A stretch of 64,000 nucleotides of DNA, from NCBI GenBank assembly GCA_949752745.1, contig OX457034.1, forward strand, positions 31,973,544 to 32,037,543, written 5' to 3'. Below, piece by piece: positions 39,601-52,296 of this stretch. The position numbers and the translations under genes are program-made. The DNA is from Protula sp. h YS-2021 (taxonomy: Eukaryota; Annelida; Polychaeta; Sabellida; Serpulidae). The notes under the pieces are model-generated. The model worked only from the letters and a program-made list of their open reading frames with translations, had not been told where the DNA came from and made no database searches. Numbering within the stretch: position 1 is the stretch's first letter; the number at the start of each line of letters is the position of its first letter.

Positions 39601-42600
39601 CAGAAACAAATCACCAGAAAACATTGATGTAAAAATTCAAAGGTCCAGTACATAATACGGCATATCCTCGTCTCGGACATTTGTCGTTGTCATGTATCTG
39701 CGCCGTATGTCGAATTATGCTGACACAGTTGACGCCCCACTCTAGCGCTATTACTCTTATATTTATGACTTCCTTAAAATCTAAGCGGTTATTGTTGCAA
39801 GATCAAAGATTTCAGTTTAGTTCGTTCGTTGCATAGACTGCACATCCTAGCTTTTATTTTAGTGTTAATGCATGTTTAACTGGCCAGTCGTTAACTGGTC
39901 AACCGTCAATGATGGATAATGGATTTACAGACATGTCTTGTTATATTTTCCATGTTGATCAAACCAACACAGGTTAAACAAGACCCAAACAGTCTGAGAA
40001 ATCTGATAGATTCACAGCAGGTTATATACAAATAGTGAAAATGGTTAATTTGGTGGATATGTTAAATTTTGAAAGTGGAATATCTTTAAAAGTATTGGTG
40101 ATAGAGAGACGGGGATTTGACGAGGTGATATGGCGAATATGAATTATGTATGATCCAGTAGTGTTTTTAGGCCATTCTGAGCCCTTTAAATTGCACTTTT
40201 ACAAAGGCAAAGTTTTCTACAGGCGAGTGTTAAATGAATGGTTTTAAGAACAGCGAGATAGTTTTTTTATAAATAGATTTGTCTATTTCTTAGTGATTGG
40301 ATGAATGATCAGATCAGTCCTGGAAAAAACTTCACAATAACTATGTAACTGTTTGATATATTTTTTTAAAGTAAACCTTTGTAACCATATACATCCTTCA
40401 TGTTACCAGTTACCAATACAAATATATGTAATGTAAGAAGCTACTAAATTTCAACTTACAATTTAGATGTTTTCAGCATTTTATTTACAGTAGACTTTGT
40501 AAACCTAAATAATTAAAATGTACTTCTATTTCCAGCCGAGTGTGAGATGTGAGAAATAATTCTGGGGTTACGGTATATACCGCCAACAACTGGAAAAATA
40601 AAAATAAATCAAGGGGTAATGTCATTGAATGTGTGATTTGTTTTAAGAACTACAAAAAGATGTATGTATTCCATAGGTAAAAATTGTAATTTATTTCTGC
40701 ATACAAACAATATGTATTTGCACCAATTATCAACTCTAAAGAAATCAGGTATTACACATATACCACCGACAAAAATGAAAATCCTGTGACTTTCTCAGTG
40801 AATTTGTGATATGGTTCAAGAGTTAGAAAGGAATGTATGTATACCTTTAGTAAAATTTGAACTTTATTTCTGGATACAAGCAATCGGTAGCTGCAACAAG
40901 TATCAACAGAAACAAATCACCAGAAAACATTGATGTAAAAATTCAAAGGTCCAGTACATAATACGGCATATCCTCGTCTCGGACATTTGTCGTTGTCATG
41001 TATCTGCGCCGTATGTCGAATTATGCTGACACAGTTGACGCCCCACTCTAGCGCTATTACTCTTATATTTATGACTTCCTTAAAATCTAAGCGGTTATTG
41101 TTGCAAGATCAAAGATTTCAATTTAGTTCGTTCGTTGCATAGACTGCACATCCTAGCTTTTATTTTAGTGTTAATGCATGTTTAACTGGCCAGTCGTTAA
41201 CTGGTCAACCGTCAATGATGGATAATGGATTTACAGACATGTCTTGTTATATTTTCCATGTTGATCAAACCAACACAGGTTAAACAAGACCCAAACAGTC
41301 TGAGAAATCTGATAGATTCACAGCAGGTTATATACAAATAGTGAAAATGGTTAATTTGGTGGATACGTTAAATTTTGAAAGTGGAATATCTTTAAAAGTA
41401 TTGGTGATAGAGAGACGGGGATTTGACGAGGTGATATGGCGAATATGAATTATGTATGATCCAGTAGTGTTTTTAGGCCATTCTGAGCCCTTTAAATTGC
41501 ACTTTTACAAAGGCAAAGTTTTCTACAGGCGAGTGTTAAATGAATGGTTTTAAGAACAGCGAGATAGTTTTTTTATAAATAGATTTGTCTATTTCTTAGT
41601 GATTGGATGAATGATCAGATCAGTCCTGGAAAAAACTTCACAATAACTATGTAACTGTTTGATATATTTTTTTAAAGTAAACCTTTGTAACCATATACAT
41701 CCTTCATGTTACCAGTTACCAATACAAATATATGTAATGTAAGAAGCTACTAAATTTCAACTTACAATTTAGATGTTTTCAGCATTTTATTTACAGTAGA
41801 CTTTGTAAACCTAAATAATTAAAATGTACTTCTATTTCCAGCCGAGTGTGAGATGTGAGAAATAATTCTGGGGTTACGGTATATACCGCCAACAACTGGA
41901 AAAATAAAAATAAATCAAGGGGTAATGTCATTGAATGTGTGATTTGTTTTAAGAACTACAAAAAGATGTATGTATTCCATAGGTAAAAATTGTAATTTAT
42001 TTCTGCATACAAACAATATGTATTTGCACCAATTATCAACTCTAAAGAAATCAGGTATTACACATATACCACCGACAAAAATGAAAATCCTGTGACTTTC
42101 TCAGTGAATTTGTGATATGGTTCAAGAGTTAGAAAGGAATGTATGTATACCTTTAGTAAAATTTGAACTTTATTTCTGGATACAAGCAATCGGTAGCTGC
42201 AACAAGTATCAACAGAAACAAATCACCAGAAAACATTGATGTAAAAATTCAAAGGTCCAGTACATAATACGGCATATCCTCGTCTCGGACATTTGTCGTT
42301 GTCATGTATCTGCGCCGTATGTCGAATTATGCTGACACAGTTGACGCCCCACTCTAGCGCTATTACTCTTATATTTATGACTTCCTTAAAATCTAAGCGG
42401 TTATTGTTGCAAGATCAAAGATTTCAATTTAGTTCGTTCGTTGCATAGACTGCACATTCTAGCTTTTATTTTAGTGTTAATGCATGTTTAACTGGCCAGT
42501 CGTTAACTGGTCAACCGTCAATGATGGATAATGGATTTACAGACATGTCTTGTTATATTTTCCATGTTGATCAAACCAACACAGGTTAAACAAGACCCAA

Positions 42601-43589
42601 ACAGTCTGAGAAATCTGATAGATTCACAGCAGGTTATATACAAATAGTGAAAATGGTTAATTTGGTGGATACGTTAAATTTTGAAAGTGGAATATCTTTA
42701 AAAGTATTGGTGATAGAGAGACGGGGATTTGACGAGGTGATATGGCGAATATGAATTATGTATGATCCAGTAGTGTTTTTAGGCCATTCTGAGCCCTTTA
42801 AATTGCACTTTTACAAAGGCAAAGTTTTCTACAGGCGAGTGTTAAATGAATGGTTTTAAGAACAGCGAGATAGTTTTTTTATAAATAGATTTGTCTATTT
42901 CTTAGTGATTGGATGAATGATCAGATCAGTCCTGGAAAAAACTTCACAATAACTATGTAACTGTTTGATATATTTTTTTAAAGTAAACCTTTGTAACCAT
43001 ATACATCCTTCATGTTACCAGTTACCAATACAAATATATGTAATGTAAGAAGCTACTAAATTTCAACTTACAATTTAGATGTTTTCAGCATTTTATTTAC
43101 AGTAGACTTTGTAAACCTAAATAATTAAAATGTACTTCTATTTCCAGCCGAGTGTGAGATGTGAGAAATAATTCTGGGGTTACGGTATATACCGCCAACA
43201 ACTGGAAAAATAAAAATAAATCAAGGGGTAATGTCATTGAATGTGTGATTTGTTTTAAGAACTACAAAAAGATGTATGTATTCCATAGGTAAAAATTGTA
43301 ATTTATTTCTGCATACAAACAATATGTATTTGCACCAATTATCAACTCTAAAGAAATCAGGTATTACACATATACCACCGACAAAAATGAAAATCCTGTG
43401 ACTTTCTCAGTGAATTTGTGATATGGTTCAAGAGTTAGAAAGGAATGTATGTATACCTTTAGTAAAATTTGAACTTTATTTCTGGATACAAGCAATCGGT
43501 AGCTGCAACAAGTATCAACAGAAACAAATCACCAGAAAACATTGATGTAAAAATTCAAAGGTCCAGTACATAATACGGCATATCCTCGT
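9634..43589. repeat. Tandem array block 2: 26 short 1306-bp monomers
   Basis: Twenty-six monomers run from 9634 to 43589 in steps of exactly 1306 bp (26 x 1306 = 33956), with no indel in any of them. Copies differ by scattered substitutions, for example at 11701, 18029, 21775, 23568, 26991, 29121, 32433, 35045, 35302, 39220, 39815, 40060 and 42458. The first seven copies carry G at monomer base 888 (aaatagttc), as does L1 before them; later copies have A, except the copy at 22694. No gene or RNA gene is visible anywhere in this block. Each monomer has the internal duplication and palindromes described for the first monomer. Confidence 0.98.
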
Positions 43590-43984
43590 CTCGGACATTT
43601 GTCGTTGTCATGTATCTGCGCCGTATGTCGAATTATACTGACACAGTTGACGCCCCACTCTAGCGCTATTACTCTTATATTTATGACTTCCTTAAAATCT
43701 AAGCGGTTATTGTTGCAAGATCAAAGATTTCAATTTAGTTCGTTCGTTGCATAGACTGCACATCCTAGCTTTTATTTTAGTGTTAATGCATGTTTAACTG
43801 GCCAGTCGTTAACTGGTCAACCGTCAATGATGGATAATGGATTTACAGACATGTCTTGTTATATTTTCCATGTTGATCAAACCAACACAGGTTAAACAAG
43901 ACCCAAACAGTCTGAGAAATCTGATAGATTCACAGCAGGTTATATACAATTCCAGTGACATTGAAAAATGGTGTGTAAAATTGC

Positions 43985-44057
43985 TGATAGAGAATTGAAT
44001 TGGATAGAGCATTGGTTCGGTAAGCCGAAGGTCCCGAGTTCGACTCCAGCTCGGGGC
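43985..44057 (+). pseudogene. Degenerate tRNA-like segment (L2)
   Basis: Same sequence as the L1 copy: D-arm end ggatagagc, GGT at the anticodon position, and B box agttcgactcc. It is a tRNA-derived relic, not a functional tRNA gene, because the acceptor and T stems do not pair. Confidence 0.6.
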
Positions 44058-44294
44058 GGCATGCAGGGAATTGACATTTGCTCAAATTGCCTTGGCTAAG
44101 CAAATACAGTAGATAAGATCACCTATGAAGGAATTTAAAGTTGACGCCCACTTAGCGTTTCAGCCATCCCTTAAAAAACATTTTAGAAAGAAGTTAGTTT
44201 GGGCATCGTCCAATGACTTTCTTTATTTGAGTTGCCAAAGTCAATAAAATTATTTATTTTTAAACGATCAAAAGTTTCAGGGAGTGAACTCTGT

Positions 44295-44318
44295 AAAAAA
44301 AAAAAAAAAAAAAAAAAA
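44295..44318 (+). repeat. Poly-A tract, 24 A (L2)
   Basis: Uninterrupted A run at the position homologous to 7236-7265, six bases shorter than in L1. Confidence 0.95.
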
Positions 44319-44573
44319 CATAGGTTTTGCCTGTAACACTTTGGTCCCTTTTTATTCTATATTGATATTGAATGTTTCAAGTCAAACCGTAAACAAGAAG
44401 AAAAAAGTGTAAGCAACGCTTGTTTTGAAAGATTTACAATGCAGCAATAAATGTTGCAATCACTCACTTTTTCCCACACCACAATCCAATTCAGATGGGA
44501 AGGTATGTAGTTTATAAACAGGCTCGAGCATCCATACAGATAGTGCTGTGCAGGTTATGGCAGTAATACAGTT

Positions 44574-44786
44574 GGCTGAAAGTTGGCTCGGGAGTGCGAG
44601 GGCGTAAGCGTTCCGGTGTTCTTCGGGACCCGGTGGATCGAGCTGGAACTCGGCTGTAGAAAGGCGAAAGGCGGCGTAAAACCCGCCCGGTATGCCGAAG
44701 CCCCGCCACTGACCAATGCACACTGTGGTTGATCATTGACGGTGGCTGGGGTGGCCGTATATACGTCAGGCTTCTGGCAGCAAGCC
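44574..44786. other. CpG-dense patch (L2)
   Basis: Homologous to 7521-7733 with the same length. The three overlapping minus-strand open frames recur here because the copies are nearly identical, which is not evidence of coding. Confidence 0.7.
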
Positions 44787-44799
44787 ATAATATATATCC
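44700..44799 (+). promoter_or_regulatory. Promoter-like motif cluster (L2)
   Basis: The same GC-box, CCAAT, CRE half-site and TATA-like words as in L1; the TATA-like word is at 44791-44797. Downstream, a T run of 10 rather than 9 shifts the plus-strand frame that is open in L1. Confidence 0.28.
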
Positions 44800-47082
44800 T
44801 GCACTGCACGCTTCACTTTTTGTTTTTTTTTTACCTTTGATTATGTTTTATTTTATCCAAGAGGTAGGTTATTGTTTCTACTTCATACAAAACTTATGCA
44901 AGATTTAATCATATTTTATTGCTGGTGCATGCACATAGAAGGCTCTAGAATATGCACAACAGTATTCCACACTCCTCTAGTATCGCTTGTTCAATGCTCT
45001 TTCAATCCAACTGGACAATCAAAAGCTGTGCGTCTCACACTTCTTGATCTCTCTCACACTGCTTGATCTCTTCAATCATGGCATTCTACCTACGTCAGTT
45101 GCAGAGTTACTTCGGGATTGAAGGCACAGAGTACGATCGTTGTACCTTACTAAGATCGAGGATGTATATTCAGACACCGTAATATCATCCTGAATTTTAC
45201 TTCAGGTTTTAAACAAATATTAAGTAGTCTTAAAACTGTTTGATTTTACATACACCGTTTATAAGAGAATGACATTGAAGCATTAACTTTGGCCATTTTT
45301 TTCTATCTTAAACCATTTCAAAGAGAATAAAATACTCAGACAAAAGTACAGATGCTCAATAATCTTTCAGATCAAGGCAGATCGATGAACTTTCTAAAAT
45401 ACATAAACCTATTTTATTGCTAAACATTAAAATATCTGCAATAAAGAAAATTTTAATGGTTATAAAAGTAAGATTGTAATGTGTGGATAAGTTTGTACAG
45501 TGTAGCTAAAGTGAAAAGGTGGTAGTAGAATTTGCAAAGTGGGGATACCTGCTTGACCTCTTCCGAGGATCATAATTTTAAAACTGATCTATGTGAAAAT
45601 AAAAGAAGAAAGTTAATTTTCCTTGGAAAATAATAAAAAGTCAAATATATTGTACTTGCGATTGAAGAAAAATGGGCACGGTTGGGGAGAGGAAGAGCAA
45701 AGGAAGACGGATGTATGTAAATGTCTTGAGTAATAATGTGAAATAGTGAAAGTGGTTAATTTGGTGGATAGGTTAAATTTTGAAAGTGGAATATCTTTAA
45801 AAGTATTGGTGATAGAGAGACGGGGATTTGACGAGGTGATATGGCGAATATGAATTATGTATGATCCAGTAGTGTTTTAGGCCATTCTGAGCCCTTTAAA
45901 TTGCACTTTTACAAAGGCAAAGTTTTCTACAGGCGAGTGTTAAATGAATGGTTTTAAGAACAGCGAGATAGTTTTTTTATAAATAGATTTGTCTATTTCT
46001 TAGTGATTGGATGAATGATCAGATCAGTCCTGGAAAAAACTTCACAATAACTATGTAACTGTTTGATATATTTTTTTAAAGTAAACCTTTGTAACCATAT
46101 ACATCCTTCATGTTACCAGTTACCAATACAAATATATGTAATGTAAGAAGCTACTAAATTTCAACTTACAATTTAGATGTTTTCAGCATTTTATTTACAG
46201 TAGACTTTGTAAACCTAAATAATTAAAATGTACTTCTATTTCCAGCCGAGTGTGAGATGTGAGAAATAATTCTGGGGTTACGGTATATACCGCCAACAAC
46301 TGGAAAAATAAAAATAAATCAAGGGGTAATGTCATTGAATGTGTGATTTGTTTTAAGAACTACAAAAAGATGTATGTATTCCATAGGTAAAAATTGTAAT
46401 TTATTTCTGCATACAAACAATATGTATTTGCACCAATTATCAACTCTAAAGAAATCAGGTATTACACATATACCACCGACAAAAATGAAAATCCTGTGAC
46501 TTTCTCAGTGAATTTGTGATATGGTTCAAGAGTTAGAAAGGAATGTATGTATACCTTTAGTAAAATTTGAACTTTATTTCTGGATACAAGCAATCGGTAG
46601 CTGCAACAAGTATCAACAGAAACAAATCACCAGAAAACATTGATGTAAAAATTCAAAGGTCCAGTACATAATACGGCATATCCTCGTCTCGGACATTTGT
46701 CGTTGTCATGTATCTGCGCCGTATGTCGAATTATACTGACACAGTTGACGCCCCACTCTAGCGCTATTACTCTTATATTTATGACTTCCTTAAAATCTAA
46801 GCGGTTATTGTTGCAAGATCAAAGATTTCAATTTAGTTCGTTCGTTGCATAGACTGCACATCCTAGCTTTTATTTTAGTGTTAATGCATGTTTAACTGGC
46901 CAGTCGTTAACTGGTCAACCGTCAATGATGGATAATGGATTTACAGACATGTCTTGTTATATTTTCCATGTTGATCAAACCAACACAGGTTAAACAAGAC
47001 CCAAACAGTCTGAGAAATCTGATAGATTCACAGCAGGTTATATACAATTCCAGTGACATTGAAAAATGGTGTGTAAAATTGC

Positions 47083-47155
47083 TGATAGAGAATTGAATTG
47101 GATAGAGCATTGGTTCGGTAAGCCGAAGGTCCCGAGTTCGACTCCAGCTCGGGGC
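47083..47155 (+). pseudogene. Degenerate tRNA-like segment (L3)
   Basis: Identical in the recognisable parts to the L1 copy, with an intact B box and GGT at the anticodon position. It is a relic for the same reasons. Confidence 0.6.
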
Positions 47156-47392
47156 GGCATGCAGGGAATTGACATTTGCTCAAATTGCCTTGGCTAAGCA
47201 AATACAGTAGATAAGATCACCTATGAAGGAATTTAAAGTTGACGCCCACTTAGCGTTTCAGCCATCCCTTAAAAAACATTTTAGAAAGAAGTTAGTTTGG
47301 GCATCGTCCAATGACTTTCTTTATTTGAGTTGCCAAAGTCAATAAAATTATTTATTTTTAAACGATCAAAAGTTTCAGGGAGTGAACTCTGT

Positions 47393-47412
47393 AAAAAAAA
47401 AAAAAAAAAAAA
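47393..47412 (+). repeat. Poly-A tract, 20 A (L3)
   Basis: Uninterrupted A run homologous to 7236-7265. Confidence 0.95.
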
Positions 47413-47667
47413 CATAGGTTTTGCCTGTAACACTTTGGTCCCTTTTTATTCTATATTGATATTGAATGTTTCAAGTCAAACCGTAAACAAGAAGAAAAAA
47501 GTGTAAGCAACGCCTGTTTTGAAAGATTTACAATGCAGCAATAAATGTTGCAATCACTCACTTTTTCCCACACCACAATCCAATTCAGATGGGAAGGTAT
47601 GTAGTTTATAAACAGGCTCGAGCATCCATACAGATAGTGCTGTGCAGGTTATGGCAGTAATACAGTT

Positions 47668-47880
47668 GGCTGAAAGTTGGCTCGGGAGTGCGAGGGCGTA
47701 AGCGTTCCGGTGTTCTTCGGGACCCGGTGGATCGAGCTGGAACTCGGCTGTAGAAAGGCGAAAGGCGGCGTAAAACCCGCCCGGTATGCCGAAGCCCCGC
47801 CACTGACCAATGCACACTGTGGTTGATCATTGACGGTGGCTGGGGTGGCCGTATATACGTCAGGCTTCTGGCAGCAAGCC
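47668..47880. other. CpG-dense patch (L3)
   Basis: Homologous to 7521-7733 and of equal length, with no coding evidence. Confidence 0.7.
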
Positions 47881-47893
47881 ATAATATATATCC
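47794..47893 (+). promoter_or_regulatory. Promoter-like motif cluster (L3)
   Basis: Same ordered motifs as in L1; speculative. Confidence 0.28.
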
Positions 47894-49783
47894 TGCACTG
47901 CACGCTTCACTTTTTGTTTTTTTTTTACCTTTGATTATGTTTTATTTTATCCAAGAGGTAGGTTATTGTTTCTACTTCATACAAAACTTATGCAAGATTT
48001 AATCATATTTTATTGCTGGTGCATGCACATAGAAGGCTCTAGAATATGCACAACAGTATTCCACACTCCTCTAGTATCGCTTGTTCAATGCTCTTTCAAT
48101 CCAACTGGACAATCAAAAGCTGTGCGTCTCACACTTCTTGATCTCTCTCACACTGCTTGATCTCTTCAATCATGGCATTCTACCTACGTCAGTTGCAGAG
48201 TTACTTCGGGATTGAAGGCACAGAGTACGATCGTTGTACCTTACTAAGATCGAGGATGTATATTCAGACACCGTAATATCATCCTGAATTTTACTTCAGG
48301 TTTTAAACAAATATTAAGTAGTCTTAAAACTGTTTGATTTTACATACACCGTTTATAAGAGAATGACATTGAAGCATTAACTTTGGCCATTTTTTTCTAT
48401 CTTAAACCATTTCAAAGAGAATAAAATACTCAGACAAAAGTACAGATGCTCAATAATCTTTCAGATCAAGGCAGATCGATGAACTTTCTAAAATACATAA
48501 ACCTATTTTATTGCTAAACATTAAAATATCTGCAATAAAGAAAATTTTAATGGTTATAAAAGTAAGATTGTAATGTGTGGATAAGTTTGTACAGTGTAGC
48601 TAAAGTGAAAAGGTGGTAGTAGAATTTGCAAAGTGGGGATACCTGCTTGACCTCTTCCGAGGATCATAATTTTAAAACTGATCTATGTGAAAATAAAAGA
48701 AGAAAGTTAATTTTCCTTGGAAAATAATAAAAAGTCAAATATATTGTACTTGCGATTGAAGAAAAATGGGCACGGTTGGGGAGAGGAAGAGCAAAGGAAG
48801 ACGGATGTATGTAAATGTCTTGAGTAATAATGTGAAATAGTGAAAGTGGTTAATTTGGTGGATAGGTTAAATTTTGAAAGTGGAATATCTTTAAAAGTAT
48901 TGGTGATAGAGAGACGGGGATTTGACGAGGTGATATGGCGAATATGAATTATGTATGATCCAGTAGTGTTTTTAGGCCATTCTGAGCCCTTTAAATTGCA
49001 CTTTTACAAAGGCAAAGTTTTCTACAGGCGAGTGTTAAATGAATGGTTTTAAGAACAGCGAGATAGTTTTTTTTATAAATAGATTTGTCTATTTCTTAGT
49101 GATTGGATGAATGATCAGATCAGTCCTGGAAAAAACTTCACAATAACTATGTAACTGTTTGATATATTTTTTTAAAGTAAACCTTTGTAACCATATACAT
49201 CCTTCATGTTACCAGTTACCAATACAAATATATGTAATGTAAGAAGCTACTAAATTTCAACTTACAATTTAGATGTTTTCAGCATTTTATTTACAGTAGA
49301 CTTTGTAAACCTAAATAATTAAAATGTACTTCTATTTCCAGCCGAGTGTGAGATGTGAGAAATAATTCTGGGGTTACGGTATATACCGCCAACAACTGGA
49401 AAAATAAAAATAAATCAAGGGGTAATGTCATTGAATGTGTGATTTGTTTTAAGAACTACAAAAAGATGTATGTATTCCATAGGTAAAAATTGTAATTTAT
49501 TTCTGCATACAAACAATATGTATTTGCACCAATTATCAACTCTAAAGAAATCAGGTATTACACATATACCACCGACAAAAATGAAAATCCTGTGACTTTC
49601 TCAGTGAATTTGTGATATGGTTCAAGAGTTAGAAAGGAATGTATGTATACCTTTAGTAAAATTTGAACTTTATTTCTGGATACAAGCAATCGGTAGCTGC
49701 AACAAGTATCAACAGAAACAAATCACCAGAAAACATTGATGTAAAAATTCAAAGGTCCAGTACATAATACGGCATATCCTCGT

Positions 49784-51089
49784 CTCGGACATTTGTCGTT
49801 GTCATGTATCTGCGCCGTATGTCGAATTATACTGACACAGTTGACGCCCCACTCTAGCGCTATTACTCTTATATTTATGACTTCCTTAAAATCTAAGCGG
49901 TTATTGTTGCAAGATCAAAGATTTCAATTTAGTTCGTTCGTTGCATAGACTGCACATCCTAGCTTTTATTTTAGTGTTAATGCATGTTTAACTTGCCAGT
50001 CGTTAACTGGTCAACCGTCAATGATGGATAATGGATTTACAGACATGTCTTGTTATATTTTCCATGTTGATCAAACCAACACAGGTTAAACAAGACCCAA
50101 ACAGTCTGAGAAATCTGATAGATTCACAGCAGGTTATAAACAAATAGTGAAAATGGTTAATTTGGTGGATACGTTAAATTTTGAAAGTGGAATATCTTTA
50201 AAAGTATTGGTGATAGAGAGACGGGGATTTGACGAGGTGATATGGCGAATATGAATTATGTATGATCCAGTAGTGTTTTTAGGCCATTCTGAGCCCTTTA
50301 AATTGCACTTTTACAAAGGCAAAGTTTTCTACAGGCGAGTGTTAAATGAATGGTTTTAAGAACAGCGAGATAGTTTTTTTATAAATAGATTTGTCTATTT
50401 CTTAGTGATTGGATGAATGATCAGATCAGTCCTGGAAAAAACTTCACAATAACTATGTAACTGTTTGATATATTTTTTTAAAGTAAACCTTTGTAACCAT
50501 ATACATCCTTCATGTTACCAGTTACCAATACAAATATATGTAATGTAAGAAGCTACTAAATTTCAACTTACAATTTAGATGTTTTCAGCATTTTATTTAC
50601 AGTAGACTTTGTAAACCTAAATAATTAAAATGTACTTCTATTTCCAGCCGAGTGTGAGATGTGAGAAATAATTCTGGGGTTACGGTATATACCGCCAACA
50701 ACTGGAAAAATAAAAATAAATCAAGGGGTAATGTCATTGAATGTGTGATTTGTTTTAAGAACTACAAAAAGATGTATGTATTCCATAGGTAAAAATTGTA
50801 ATTTATTTCTGCATACAAACAATATGTATTTGCACCAATTATCAACTCTAAAGAAATCAGGTATTACACATATACCACCGACAAAAATGAAAATCCTGTG
50901 ACTTTCTCAGTGAATTTGTGATATGGTTCAAGAGTTAGAAAGGAATGTATGTATACCTTTAGTAAAATTTGAACTTTATTTCTGGATACAAGCAATCGGT
51001 AGCTGCAACAAGTATCAACAGAAACAAATCACCAGAAAACATTGATGTAAAAATTCAAAGGTCCAGTACATAATACGGCATATCCTCGT
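49784..51089. repeat. Single short monomer between L3 and L4 (1306 bp)
   Basis: The only S monomer inside the L-rich cluster. It carries the cluster marker A at monomer base 48, tying it to its L neighbours rather than to S monomers outside. It has two private changes: acttgccagt at 49991-50000, which breaks the 10-bp palindrome, and ttataaacaa near 50138 where others read ttatatacaa, only a few bases before the point where L monomers carry the insert. Confidence 0.97.
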
Positions 51090-51484
51090 CTCGGACATTT
51101 GTCGTTGTCATGTATCTGCGCCGTATGTCGAATTATACTGACACAGTTGACGCCCCACTCTAGCGCTATTACTCTTATATTTATGACTTCCTTAAAATCT
51201 AAGCGGTTATTGTTGCAAGATCAAAGATTTCAATTTAGTTCGTTCGTTGCATAGACTGCACATCCTAGCTTTTATTTTAGTGTTAATGCATGTTTAACTG
51301 GCCAGTCGTTAACTGGTCAACCGTCAATGATGGATAATGGATTTACAGACATGTCTTGTTATATTTTCCATGTTGATCAAACCAACACAGGTTAAACAAG
51401 ACCCAAACAGTCTGAGAAATCTGATAGATTCACAGCAGGTTATATACAATTCCAGTGACATTGAAAAATGGTGTGTAAAATTGC

Positions 51485-51557
51485 TGATAGAGAATTGAAT
51501 TGGATAGAGCATTGGTTCGGTAAGCCGAAGGTCCCGAGTTCGACTCCAGCTCGGGGC
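51485..51557 (+). pseudogene. Degenerate tRNA-like segment (L4)
   Basis: Same as the L1 copy, with B box and GGT at the anticodon position intact and unpaired acceptor and T stems. Confidence 0.6.
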
Positions 51558-51794
51558 GGCATGCAGGGAATTGACATTTGCTCAAATTGCCTTGGCTAAG
51601 CAAATACAGTAGATAAGATCACCTATGAAGGAATTTAAAGTTGACGCCCACTTAGCGTTTCAGCCATCCCTTAAAAAACATTTTAGAAAGAAGTTAGTTT
51701 GGGCATCGTCCAATGACTTTCTTTATTTGAGTTGCCAAAGTCAATAAAATTATTTATTTTTAAACGATCAAAAGTTTCAGGGAGTGAACTCTGT

Positions 51795-51815
51795 AAAAAA
51801 AAACAAAAAAAAAAA
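51795..51815 (+). repeat. Interrupted poly-A tract, 9 A + C + 11 A (L4)
   Basis: The only one of the five tracts with an interrupting base, a C at 51804. Confidence 0.95.
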
Positions 51816-52070
51816 CATAGGTTTTGCCTGTAACACTTTGGTCCCTTTTTATTCTATATTGATATTGAATGTTTCAAGTCAAACCGTAAACAAGAAGAAA
51901 AAAGTGTAAGCAACGCCTGTTTTGAAAGATTTACAATGCAGCAATAAATGTTGCAATCACTCACTTTTTCCCACACCACAATCCAATTCAGATGGGAAGG
52001 TATGTAGTTTATAAACAGGCTCGAGCATCCATACAGATAGTGCTGTGCAGGTTATGGCAGTAATACAGTT

Positions 52071-52283
52071 GGCTGAAAGTTGGCTCGGGAGTGCGAGGGC
52101 GTAAGCGTTCCGGTGTTCTTCGGGACCCGGTGGATCGAGCTGGAACTCGGCTGTAGAAAGGCGAAAGGCGGCGTAAAACCCGCCCGGTATGCCGAAGCCC
52201 CGCCACTGACCAATGCACACTGTGGTTGATCATTGACGGTGGCTGGGGTGGCCGTATATACGTCAGGCTTCTGGCAGCAAGCC
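52071..52283. other. CpG-dense patch (L4)
   Basis: Homologous to 7521-7733 and of equal length, with no coding evidence. Confidence 0.7.
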
Positions 52284-52296
52284 ATAATATATATCC
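52197..52296 (+). promoter_or_regulatory. Promoter-like motif cluster (L4)
   Basis: Same ordered motifs as in L1; speculative. Confidence 0.28.

Larger units (their letters stand above)
43950..45742 (+). repeat. L2 insert, 1793 bp
   Basis: Same composite segment and same insertion point as in L1. Apart from the A tract (24) it is 1769 bp, the length shared by the L3, L4 and L5 inserts, while L1 is 1767 because of two shorter T runs. No gene is seen. Confidence 0.93.
43590..46687. repeat. Long monomer L2 (3098 bp)
   Basis: S sequence with a 1793-bp insert at 43950-45742, then the rest of the S sequence with one T deleted (agtgttttagg near 45876 in place of agtgtttttagg). It carries A at monomer base 48 (43637), a marker shared only by the block 43590-57280. 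Unlike the other L copies it has cgcttg rather than cgcctg near 44419. Confidence 0.97.
47048..48836 (+). repeat. L3 insert, 1789 bp
   Basis: Same segment and insertion point as in L1. Its length without the A tract is 1769 bp, equal to L2, L4 and L5. No gene is seen. Confidence 0.93.
46688..49783. repeat. Long monomer L3 (3096 bp)
   Basis: Directly follows L2, so two long monomers are adjacent. The insert is at 47048-48836; the remaining S part is 1307 bp because the T run near 49066 has 8 rather than 7 T, a change also seen in L4. It carries the A marker at monomer base 48. Confidence 0.97.
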
